Shown: positions 1-6,372 of the stretch, piece by piece
Layout: each line of letters opens with the position of its first letter
Numbering within the stretch: the first letter of the stretch is position 1
Assembly (NCBI GenBank): GCA_040386355.1
Contig: JAZKFP010000247.1
Span: 1-6,372 of the forward strand
Reading direction: 5' to 3'
Length of the DNA stretch: 6,372 nt
From: JAZKFP01 sp040386355
GTDB taxonomy: Bacteria; Pseudomonadota; Gammaproteobacteria; Pseudomonadales; UBA6940
The notes under the pieces: model-generated
What the model saw: the letters and a program-made list of their open reading frames with translations, nothing else
Database searches by the model: none
What the model was told of the DNA's origin: nothing
Program-made: the position numbers and the translations under genes

Positions 1-194
1 GTTTAGAAGCGTTTGAGTTCAGCTATGTTTTAATTCCATATCTTGATTTAGATCCGCAACTCAATATTCCCGGTATCGATCAAGCCACTAAAAAAAGATG
101 GTTAATTCAAGCGCGTCGTGATCAACATCGTACTCGATTAATTCACCTGTCGATGATTAATCCAATAAGCGATGAGGTGAGTCAGCGTGGTTAA
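1..194 (+). CDS. C-terminal fragment, possibly FolK (HPPK), 5' end outside window
   Basis: This is an open frame of about 63 codons. It enters from the left edge (first full codon at position 3) and stops at TAA 192-194. The segment at positions 18-77 reads FEFSYVLIPYLDLDPQLNIP. It resembles the C-terminal FVLxPLxEIAPxLxxP block of 6-hydroxymethyl-7,8-dihydropterin pyrophosphokinase (FolK), which transfers pyrophosphate from ATP to the pterin in folate synthesis. The tail that follows is basic (KKRWLIQARRDQHRTR) and has no family motif I recognise. The catalytic and ATP-binding parts of FolK would lie upstream and cannot be checked. The usual gammaproteobacterial neighbour, RnhB, does not fit this tail. 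Its last codons overlap the dnaE start by 8 bases, so it is probably cotranscribed with dnaE. The coding frame is well supported; the FolK identity is a tentative inference. Confidence 0.45.
   Translation, partial: LEAFEFSYVLIPYLDLDPQLNIPGIDQATKKRWLIQARRDQHRTRLIHLSMINPISDEVSQRG
174..180 (+). promoter_or_regulatory. Shine-Dalgarno site that sets the dnaE start
   Basis: GAGGTGA is a strong match to the anti-Shine-Dalgarno end of 16S rRNA and lies 6 bases before the GTG at 187. The later in-frame ATG codons at 199 and 211 are 18 or more bases away, so the site favours GTG 187. It lies inside the last codons of the upstream gene. Confidence 0.75.
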
Positions 195-3100
195 TGAGAT
201 GCAATCTTCAATGCCTTTTGTGCATCTGCGTACTCATACTGAATTTTCTATCATTGACGGCCTTGTTCGTATTAAACCGTGGATGAAGCGTTTGGCGGAA
301 TTAAATATGCCTGCGGCCGCAATGACCGACGACGCCAATTTATTTGGTTTAGTAAAATTTCAGCGTGCTGCACACAGCGTAGGAATTAAACCAATATTTG
401 GTGCGGATTTATGGTTGTTTGTGAGTTCTATTCCAATTGAAAATGAAACAACTATTTCGGAATTAGATGCGTTGTCAGTAGTTCGAATCACAGTGCTTGC
501 TCAGAACACTATTGGTTACCGACATATCACACAACTTATTTCGTTAGCTTATACCCGCGGACGACGTTGTAATAAACCTTGTGTTGATTGGCAAGATTTA
601 GTAGATCACCAAGAAGGTTTGATTATTTTATCGGGCGGAATTGAGGGCGAATTAGGTAAGGCTTGGCAGCGAGAGCGATTAAAACCAAATTCAACGTTAG
701 ATACGCGAATTCAGCGATGGTTTAATGTATTTGGCAATCGATTTTATTTAGAAATAGAAAGATTAGGTCGTGAACTGGATGAAGAATATGTGCAGGCTGC
801 TGTTGAATGGAGCCGTCAACATACTATTCCACTGGTGGCAACCAATGCGGTTTGTTTTTTAAAACGAAGTGACTTTGACGCGCATGAAATTCGCGTGTGC
901 ATTAACAGCGGTCATACCTTGGATGATGAACATCGACCTCAAACGCATACGCCCGAGCAATATTTAAAATCGACTGAAGAAATGACGCAATTATTCCAAG
1001 ATATTCCTGATGCGATAGCAAATACTTTTCAAATTGCGTTGCGATGCTCGTTAGAAGTGCCAACAGGTATTTATCATTTACCAAATTTCCCAACGCCGAA
1101 CAATCTTTCTGAAGAAGAGTTTTTTCGAGAAGCTTCCAAATCTGGTTTAGAGCAGCGATTGCAATGGTTAAAAAAAGTTGTCAATTCAAAAATCGATGAA
1201 AATGTGTATTGGGAACGTTTGAATTTTGAAATGAAGGTTATTATTCAAATGGGATTTGCCGGTTATTTTTTAATCGTGATGGATTTTATTCGTTGGTCGA
1301 AAAAAAATGATATCCCGGTGGGGCCGGGTCGTGGATCAGGGGCGGGTTCGTTAGTAGCTTATGCATTGGAAATTACCGATATTGATCCGTTGAAATACGA
1401 CTTACTGTTCGAGAGATTTTTAAATCCTGAACGGGTTTCGATGCCAGATTTTGACGTCGATTTTTGTATTGAAGGTCGCGACCGCGTTATTGAATATGTG
1501 GCTGGAAAATTTGGTCGTGAGGCGGTATCACAAATTATTACTTTTGGAAGTATGGCCGCCAAAGCAGTTGTTCGAGATGTTGGACGAGTAATGGGGAAAG
1601 GTTATGGCTTTGTTGATTCGGTCGCAAAATTAATTCCGTTTGAAATTGGTATGACGCTTGAAAAAGCAATGGCGCAAGAAGAGCTATTACAATCGCGTTA
1701 TGACAATGAAGAAGATATTCGTGAATTACTGGATTACGCATTACAACTCGAAGGATTAACTCGAAACGTAGGTAAGCACGCTGGAGGTGTTGTTATTGCC
1801 CCAACTGCGCTTACAGAATTTGTACCTTTGTATTGTGATGAAGAGGGCCAGCATGTTGTCACTCAATTTGATAAAGACGATGTAGAGTCTGTTGGCTTAT
1901 TAAAATTCGATTTTCTAGGTCTGCGTACGCTAACCATTATTAAATGGGGCTTACGCATGATCAACGCTAAAAATGCATTGCAAGATTTACCGCCGATTGA
2001 TATCGCCGCTATTAATTTGAGTGATGTAAGAACATTTAATTTATTGCAAGCAGCAGAAACCACTGCGATTTTCCAATTAGAAAGTCGCGGTATGAAAGAT
2101 TTAATTAAACGCTTAAAACCAAGTTGTTTTGAAGATATTATTGCGTTGGTTGCTTTGTTTCGTCCTGGTCCTTTGCAATCAGGAATGGTCGATGATTTTA
2201 TTCATCGAAAACACGGTATTTCACAAGTTGAATATTCTCACCCAAAATTAGAGCCCATTTTAAAAACTACCTACGGTGTGATTTTATATCAAGAGCAAGT
2301 GATGCAAATTGCTCAGGTATTAGCCGGTTACACGCTCGGTGAAGCGGATATGTTACGCCGCGCTATGGGTAAGAAAAAACCGGAAGAAATGGCTAAACAG
2401 CGCAGCGTATTTTTAAAAGGTGCAAAAGCTCAAGGTATTGAAGAATCACAAGCGGCCTATATTTTTGATTTGATGGAAAAGTTTGCAGGATATGGATTTA
2501 ACAAATCTCACTCAGCAGCCTATGCATTAATTTCCTATCAAACTGCATGGATTAAAACGCATTTTCCCAGTCAATTTATGGCGGCAGTATTATCCGCTGA
2601 CATGCACAACACTGATAAAGTCGTTCAGATGTTTGACGAATGTCAACGCATGAGAATCAAAGTAGTACCACCACATGTTAATGCAAGTGAATATATTTTT
2701 ACCGTAAATGAAGAACAAGATATCTTATACGGATTAGGTGCGATTAAGGGTGTAGGTGAAGGTCCGATTTCAGCAATTATCGAAGCACGTAAAGATAAAC
2801 CTTTTGTAGATTTATTTGATTTTTGCCTGCGTGTTTCCATGAAAAAAATGAATCGTCGAAGTCTTGAAGGATTAATTAAAGCGGGTGCTTTAGACGAATT
2901 AGGTCCAAATCGCGCGACTTTGTTAGCCAGTGTTGAGGATGCGATTCGAGCAGCACAGCAACATGCAAATTCACATGAATCAGGAATGTTTGATTTATTT
3001 GGTGGAATGCATCTAGAAATGCAAAAACCGCGATGGGCTGCTGCACAACCTTGGACGTTACAACAACGTCTTCAAGGCGAGCGTGATACGTTAGGATTGT

Positions 3101-3705
3101 TTTTATCCGGTCATCCAATCGATGCATATCAAGAATTTATTCAATCACTTAATTTTGTATCTCTTAACGCGTTAAGGCCCACCGAAAAAAATAAACCTTT
3201 TCGAGGTTGTGGATATGTTTTGCAAATTCGAATGATGAAAAATAAGCGCGGTGAGCGTATGGCTTTTTTAATGTTAGATGATAAAAAAGGCCGTACTGAG
3301 CTCTCTGTTTTTTCAGACGCCTATCTACGATTCCGAGAAATATTACTTAAAGACCGTTTGCTATCCTTTACTGCGGACGTGCAACTCGATGAATACAGTG
3401 GTCAAACCCGAGTCATTGCCCGCGAGATATTTGATCTAGAGCAAATGCATTCAGAATCGATTCGGGAAGTGTCTATTGCATTAAATCCAATGGAATGGTC
3501 TGCACAGCAAGCAAATGCTTTAAAAAAACGCATACAACAATGTGAGCCAGGAGATTGCAAAGTACATTTTGAATTAAGATTATCGGATTCAATAGGTACG
3601 TTTGGATTGCCTCGCGGCATTAACTTACTGTCTGATAAAACTATTTTGCAGCATTTAATCGATCTTTTTGGAAATGAGGCAGTGACTTTACGTTATGAAA
3701 ATTAA
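187..3705 (+). CDS. dnaE: DNA polymerase III alpha subunit, DnaE
   Basis: This is the replicative polymerase subunit, which extends primers in the cytoplasmic holoenzyme with the epsilon and theta subunits, the beta clamp and tau. The 1172 residues compare with 1160 in E. coli and align with it from start to end. The order is an N-terminal PHP domain (about 10-290), a polymerase core with GPGRGSGAG at 379-387, and palm catalytic acids D423 and D425 (PDFDVDFC) and D575 (KFDFLGLRTL), corresponding to E. coli D401, D403 and D555. A helix-hairpin-helix stretch follows near 848-860 (GAIKGVGEG), then a clamp-binding peptide at 934-938 (MFDLF), an OB fold from about 1005 to 1085, and a C-terminal region that binds tau in E. 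coli. The PHP start reads HLRTH, with Arg where metal-binding PHP domains have His, as in E. coli, so proofreading probably depends on a separate epsilon. GTG 187 is chosen as start because of the GAGGTGA site. The end overlaps accA by 11 bases. Confidence 0.98.
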   Translation: MVNEMQSSMPFVHLRTHTEFSIIDGLVRIKPWMKRLAELNMPAAAMTDDANLFGLVKFQRAAHSVGIKPIFGADLWLFVSSIPIENETTISELDALSVVRITVLAQNTIGYRHITQLISLAYTRGRRCNKPCVDWQDLVDHQEGLIILSGGIEGELGKAWQRERLKPNSTLDTRIQRWFNVFGNRFYLEIERLGRELDEEYVQAAVEWSRQHTIPLVATNAVCFLKRSDFDAHEIRVCINSGHTLDDEHRPQTHTPEQYLKSTEEMTQLFQDIPDAIANTFQIALRCSLEVPTGIYHLPNFPTPNNLSEEEFFREASKSGLEQRLQWLKKVVNSKIDENVYWERLNFEMKVIIQMGFAGYFLIVMDFIRWSKKNDIPVGPGRGSGAGSLVAYALEITDIDPLKYDLLFERFLNPERVSMPDFDVDFCIEGRDRVIEYVAGKFGREAVSQIITFGSMAAKAVVRDVGRVMGKGYGFVDSVAKLIPFEIGMTLEKAMAQEELLQSRYDNEEDIRELLDYALQLEGLTRNVGKHAGGVVIAPTALTEFVPLYCDEEGQHVVTQFDKDDVESVGLLKFDFLGLRTLTIIKWGLRMINAKNALQDLPPIDIAAINLSDVRTFNLLQAAETTAIFQLESRGMKDLIKRLKPSCFEDIIALVALFRPGPLQSGMVDDFIHRKHGISQVEYSHPKLEPILKTTYGVILYQEQVMQIAQVLAGYTLGEADMLRRAMGKKKPEEMAKQRSVFLKGAKAQGIEESQAAYIFDLMEKFAGYGFNKSHSAAYALISYQTAWIKTHFPSQFMAAVLSADMHNTDKVVQMFDECQRMRIKVVPPHVNASEYIFTVNEEQDILYGLGAIKGVGEGPISAIIEARKDKPFVDLFDFCLRVSMKKMNRRSLEGLIKAGALDELGPNRATLLASVEDAIRAAQQHANSHESGMFDLFGGMHLEMQKPRWAAAQPWTLQQRLQGERDTLGLFLSGHPIDAYQEFIQSLNFVSLNALRPTEKNKPFRGCGYVLQIRMMKNKRGERMAFLMLDDKKGRTELSVFSDAYLRFREILLKDRLLSFTADVQLDEYSGQTRVIAREIFDLEQMHSESIREVSIALNPMEWSAQQANALKKRIQQCEPGDCKVHFELRLSDSIGTFGLPRGINLLSDKTILQHLIDLFGNEAVTLRYEN

Positions 3706-4672
3706 TCATCTTGATTTTGAGCAACCTCTAGTAGACCTTGAAGAAAAAATTCATGACCTTAATCAAATGACAAAAACTTCAAATGTCAATCTGTCAGAAG
3801 ACGTTAACACATTAAAGAAAAAATTAATTCAATTAACCAGTGATGTATTTTCGAATTTAACACCTTGGCAAGTAACGCAAGTAGCGCGTCATCCAAAACG
3901 TCCACACACCCTAGATTATATTCCGCATATTTTTACTGATTTTCAGGAATTATTTGGCGATCGTGCTTTTGGTGATGATCCTGCCATGATTGTAGGTTTG
4001 GGAAAATTATTAGGTCGCTGCGTAGTGATTATGGGCCAACAGAAAGGCCGTACTGTTTCGGAAAAAGTTTATCGTAATTTCGGCATGCCAAAGCCAGAAG
4101 GGTATCGAAAAGCACGTCGTTTGATGCAGCTTGCTGAACGATTTAATTTGCCGGTAATTACATTTATTGATACACCCGGAGCCTTCCCTGGAATTGATGC
4201 AGAACAACGTGGCCAAAGTTTAGCAATTGCTGAAAATATTTACACAATGTCCCAATTAAAAATACCAATTATTAGTATTGTTATTGGCGAAGGTGGTTCA
4301 GGCGGCGCATTAGCAGTTGGTGTTTGTGATTATTTAATGATGCTCGAATATAGTATTTATTCAGTCATTTCACCTGAAGGATTTGCTTCTATTTTATGGA
4401 AAACTTCTGATAAAGCCTCAGATGCAGCGGCTGTTATGGGATTAACTGCAACACAGGTAAAAGAATTAGGAATCGCCGATGAAATTATTCCTGAGCCATT
4501 AGGCGGCGCGCATCGTGATCCTGTGGAATTGTATACAAGATTGCAACTTACTCTCGCACATCGTTTGCAAGAAATTTCTGCGTTAAATACTAAAGAGCGT
4601 CTAATAAAACGCCGACAAAAATACGATGATATTGGGAAATCTCAATGGTCCGACATTCCTTCTACTTCTTAA
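3695..4672 (+). CDS. accA: Acetyl-CoA carboxylase carboxyltransferase subunit alpha, AccA
   Basis: AccA pairs with AccD to form the carboxyltransferase of acetyl-CoA carboxylase. It moves the carboxyl group from biotin on AccB to acetyl-CoA to give malonyl-CoA, the first committed step of fatty acid synthesis. The 325 residues compare with 319 in E. coli and align throughout. The N-terminus NHLDFEQPLVDLE matches NFLDFEQPIAELE, which fixes the ATG start. Crotonase-fold motifs visible are GQQKGR, GMPKPEGYRKA, DTPGAFPG (159-166), GEGGSGGALA (198-207) and YSVISPEGFASILWK. The glycine-rich GEGGSGG region is associated with substrate binding and the oxyanion pocket. The start lies inside the end of dnaE. 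The nearest GAGG (3676-3679) is 15 bases upstream, rather far, so coupling to dnaE translation is likely. The C-terminal 30 or so residues are polar and variable, as is usual. Confidence 0.98.
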   Translation: MKINHLDFEQPLVDLEEKIHDLNQMTKTSNVNLSEDVNTLKKKLIQLTSDVFSNLTPWQVTQVARHPKRPHTLDYIPHIFTDFQELFGDRAFGDDPAMIVGLGKLLGRCVVIMGQQKGRTVSEKVYRNFGMPKPEGYRKARRLMQLAERFNLPVITFIDTPGAFPGIDAEQRGQSLAIAENIYTMSQLKIPIISIVIGEGGSGGALAVGVCDYLMMLEYSIYSVISPEGFASILWKTSDKASDAAAVMGLTATQVKELGIADEIIPEPLGGAHRDPVELYTRLQLTLAHRLQEISALNTKERLIKRRQKYDDIGKSQWSDIPSTS

Positions 4673-4684
4673 ATAAATATTTTT

Positions 4685-6127
4685 GTGATTGTTCATTCAA
4701 TGATTGACTTGCTTGAAAGTTGGTGGCGTAACCATTTAAATAATTATGGTGAAAACTGTTCGTTAAAATTATTTTTAGGTTTAAGTGGTGGTATGGATTC
4801 TACCGTATTAGTTGCGGCAACTGCACAATGGTTAAAACACCGACAATTATTAGATATAAAAATACAAAAAAAATATCCATCACCAATTCAAATGAGCGTT
4901 ATTCATGTGAATCATGGCTTGCATGTCCAAGCTGATGATTGGTCAAAAAAATCAGAAAATTTAGCGTTTCAGTGTAATTTTGAATATCATTATGTTCGAG
5001 TGTCTTTTAATACAAAAAAAAACTTGGAAGCGGCAGCACGGCAAGCCCGTTGGAATGTATTTCGTTCTATTCTAAAAGCAAATGATGTGCTGTGGTTGGC
5101 GCATCATCAGCGCGATCAAGCGGAAACTTTTTTACTACGATTAATGCGTGGTTCTGGCGTAATAGGTTTAGGTGCAATGCACAGCACTCGACAAGATCAA
5201 AAATGGTTTGTTGGCAGACCTTTATTACCAGCAAATTATACACATTTGAAAAATTATGCTTTAGAAAACAAATTAGAGTGGAGTGAAGATCCAAGTAATA
5301 ATAATACAGAATTCGATCGAAATTTTATTCGTCAGACGATATTACCATTATTGGAATCACGTTGGAATGTTTCAGCGCAACGTATTGCCGATTCTGCAGA
5401 GTTATTACAAGACGCAGCGCAAGTATGCCAAGATCAAGCAAAATCTGATTTAAAAAATGTTTTAAATTCTGTATGGCATTCACGCGGATTTATCGTGTGG
5501 CAACAGACTTATTTTTTAACGTTAAGTAGTGCTCGTCAAAAAAATATACTGTATCAGCAATTGACTTTATTAAATGAGAAAGCAACCGATACATTTATAT
5601 GCTCTGTCGATAAAGTGTGGCAGCAATTACATTATAATTTTATGTATGCTGCCTCTGATCGACATCCAAAAATTGATTTAGGACAATGGGAAATCTGGCG
5701 TTATCGTAAACAATGGTTTTTCATTAATAAATCCTGGTATGAGAAAATTATTTCTAACCAGATTAAATTACATTTAACATCTGACATAATTAAATCCGAT
5801 ACTTCAATTCAAATAAATTTTCCTCATGCATATGTACAGTTTGATTTGAATGATTTATTCATGAATGAAATCGCTATGAATTATGTATGGGGCTTCTCAT
5901 CTCAAAAAACTCAATTTATTTTGGATGCAAATGGCCAGAAAGCACGATATTCCACATTTTGGCAAAGCCGTGGCATACCTGCGTGGTTAAGAAAGTACTG
6001 GCCAGTACTTTTTCATAAAGATGATTCAACTACGGCTATTTTTATACCGGAAATTTATCATAATGCCTTCACGGTTATGCAAAAGATTATTCCTAAAAAT
6101 GCAAAGATTGTTTTTATAGATACTTAA
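4685..6127 (+). CDS. tilS: tRNA(Ile)-lysidine synthase, TilS
   Basis: TilS uses ATP and lysine to turn C34 of the CAU-anticodon tRNA(Ile) into lysidine, so that the tRNA reads AUA and is charged with isoleucine. It is normally essential where this tRNA is used. The N-terminal PP-loop ATPase shows SGGMDS at 34-39, IHVNHGL, HHQRDQAET at 140-148 followed by a GSG element, and EDPSNNN/FDRNFIR at 201-216; all are family hallmarks. A middle helical region and a C-terminal TilS domain follow, the latter marked by FWQSRGIPAWLR at 425-436. The length is 480 residues against 432 in E. coli. The start is uncertain: GTG 4685 begins 12 bases after accA, and ATG 4700 would leave 28 residues before SGGMDS, closer to E. 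coli. Neither has a visible Shine-Dalgarno sequence. The second half is markedly AT-rich and less conserved. Confidence 0.95.
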   Translation: MIVHSMIDLLESWWRNHLNNYGENCSLKLFLGLSGGMDSTVLVAATAQWLKHRQLLDIKIQKKYPSPIQMSVIHVNHGLHVQADDWSKKSENLAFQCNFEYHYVRVSFNTKKNLEAAARQARWNVFRSILKANDVLWLAHHQRDQAETFLLRLMRGSGVIGLGAMHSTRQDQKWFVGRPLLPANYTHLKNYALENKLEWSEDPSNNNTEFDRNFIRQTILPLLESRWNVSAQRIADSAELLQDAAQVCQDQAKSDLKNVLNSVWHSRGFIVWQQTYFLTLSSARQKNILYQQLTLLNEKATDTFICSVDKVWQQLHYNFMYAASDRHPKIDLGQWEIWRYRKQWFFINKSWYEKIISNQIKLHLTSDIIKSDTSIQINFPHAYVQFDLNDLFMNEIAMNYVWGFSSQKTQFILDANGQKARYSTFWQSRGIPAWLRKYWPVLFHKDDSTTAIFIPEIYHNAFTVMQKIIPKNAKIVFIDT

Positions 6128-6138
6128 GAATATTAATG

Positions 6139-6167
6139 TTGACTATATTATTAAAGTTAAATAAAAA
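6139..6167 (+). promoter_or_regulatory. Weak sigma-70-like promoter candidate
   Basis: TTGACT (6139-6144) matches 5 of 6 bases of a -35 box. A 17-base spacer follows, then TAAAAA (6162-6167), which matches 4 of 6 bases of a -10 box. It points towards the gene at 6332 and would leave a leader of about 155 bases. In DNA this AT-rich such pairs arise by chance, so this is only a candidate. Confidence 0.2.
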
Positions 6168-6191
6168 TCTTCTTAATATCGTTTAGATCAA

Positions 6192-6212
6192 CTAGCCATT
6201 ATTCATGGTTGG
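6192..6212 (+). other. Small imperfect hairpin in the tilS downstream gap
   Basis: CTAGCCAT (6192-6199) can pair with ATGGTTGG (6205-6212) around the five-base loop TATTC. This gives eight pairs, two of them G-U in RNA. No T run follows on either strand, so it does not look like an intrinsic terminator. It could be an mRNA 3' end structure or a chance fold. Confidence 0.25.
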
Positions 6213-6320
6213 CAATTGGTATATTCAAGATATGTCAGAATAGATGGTTAGTAACTCTGCCGCATTGATGCTGGAGAATACATCATTAAATTTTTTGATA
6301 TTAAAAACCTAATAAATAGC

Positions 6321-6324
6321 GAGG
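6321..6324 (+). promoter_or_regulatory. Ribosome binding site for the gene starting at 6332
   Basis: GAGG lies 7 bases before the GTG at 6332, within a purine-rich stretch (GAGGATAGGG). An in-frame TAG at 6326-6328 rules out any earlier start. Together these are the main reason to call a gene here. Confidence 0.5.
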
Positions 6325-6331
6325 ATAGGGC

Positions 6332-6372
6332 GTGAAATTGGCCGTTCCTGAAATTCATCGCTTTATAATGTC
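6332..6372 (+). CDS. Start of an unidentified gene, cut by the window edge
   Basis: GTG 6332 opens a frame of 13 complete codons reading MKLAVPEIHRFIM, still open at the right edge. Support is the well-spaced GAGG and the in-frame stop just upstream. I do not recognise the N-terminus, and it is too short to assign a family or to see a convincing signal peptide. It lies about 200 bases after tilS in the same direction and could be read through from tilS or from its own promoter. The start could also be chance in a frame that closes soon after the window. Confidence 0.4.
   Translation, partial: MKLAVPEIHRFIM

Larger units (their letters stand above)
6128..6331 (+). other. Noncoding gap between tilS and the next gene
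   Basis: This AT-rich stretch of about 200 bases has stops in all forward frames and only very short open frames, such as 22 codons at 6244-6312, which has no ribosome binding site. It holds a weak hairpin and a weak promoter-like pair, listed separately. No stem followed by a T run is present, so I cannot place a rho-independent terminator for the dnaE-accA-tilS unit here. Confidence 0.6.

Noticed and set aside
902..1093. Minus-strand open frames inside dnaE, accA and tilS (this one and others of 60-85 codons)
   Set aside because: They lie antisense to strongly conserved genes, have no ribosome binding sites and resemble no known proteins.
5092..5286. A 64-codon plus-strand frame inside tilS
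   Set aside because: It lies in another frame over the conserved HHQRDQAET region, with an unconvincing start and no family resemblance.
187..6127. A search for a mobile element, CRISPR array, tRNA or defence gene within the cluster
   Set aside because: The three genes are contiguous, intact and of ordinary family length; no direct repeats, terminal inverted repeats or insertions interrupt them.
6124..6179. Inverted repeats TTAAGAA/TTCTTAA and ATATTAA/TTAATAT just after tilS, considered as a terminator
   Set aside because: The stems have only seven A/T-rich pairs, the loops are over 35 bases and there is no adjoining T run; expected by chance in this composition.
6169..6252. A forward frame ending in YRLDQLAIIHGWQLVYSRYVRIDG, considered as a remnant of a decayed gene
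   Set aside because: It is only about 24 codons with no start codon and no family resemblance I can name.
6244..6312. A 22-codon open frame considered as a leader peptide for the gene at 6332
   Set aside because: It has no ribosome binding site, no run of a regulatory amino acid and no attenuator-like stems behind it.
6248..6358. A minus-strand frame of 36 codons opposite the gap and the start of the last gene
   Set aside because: It is short, has no Shine-Dalgarno and a composition typical of random AT-rich DNA, and it overlaps the better supported plus-strand start.

Overview
The window looks like chromosomal housekeeping DNA from an AT-rich gammaproteobacterium. Lines of sequence sampled by eye run from roughly 20 to 50% G+C. 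DnaE and AccA read colinearly with their E. coli counterparts over essentially their whole length, and the order dnaE-accA-tilS is the one known from many Gammaproteobacteria. The low G+C and some sequence flavour would fit the Legionella/Coxiella/Rickettsiella side of the class, but that placement is inference.

Layout, all on the plus strand. Positions 1-194 hold the 3' end of a gene cut by the window edge; it resembles the C-terminus of FolK, without certainty. dnaE (187-3705), the replicative DNA polymerase III alpha subunit, overlaps it by 8 bases. accA (3695-4672), the carboxyltransferase alpha subunit of acetyl-CoA carboxylase, overlaps dnaE by 11 bases. tilS (4685-6127), tRNA(Ile)-lysidine synthase, follows 12 bases later. 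A noncoding gap of about 200 bases (6128-6331) holds a weak hairpin and a weak promoter-like pair. The first 13 codons of another gene begin at 6332 behind a good ribosome binding site.

The overlaps and short spacing suggest one transcription unit with translational coupling. It joins DNA replication (dnaE), membrane lipid synthesis (accA), decoding fidelity of AUA codons (tilS) and perhaps folate synthesis. These are growth-linked functions rather than one pathway. There is no mobile element, CRISPR array, tRNA, rRNA or defence system, and I see no evidence for a new biological system. The points worth a second look are modest: the gene upstream of dnaE is not the usual rnhB, tilS has no visible Shine-Dalgarno sequence and carries a nine-base A run, the DnaE clamp-binding motif and the TilS C-terminal basic patch differ from E. 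coli, and the gene starting at 6332 is unidentified.
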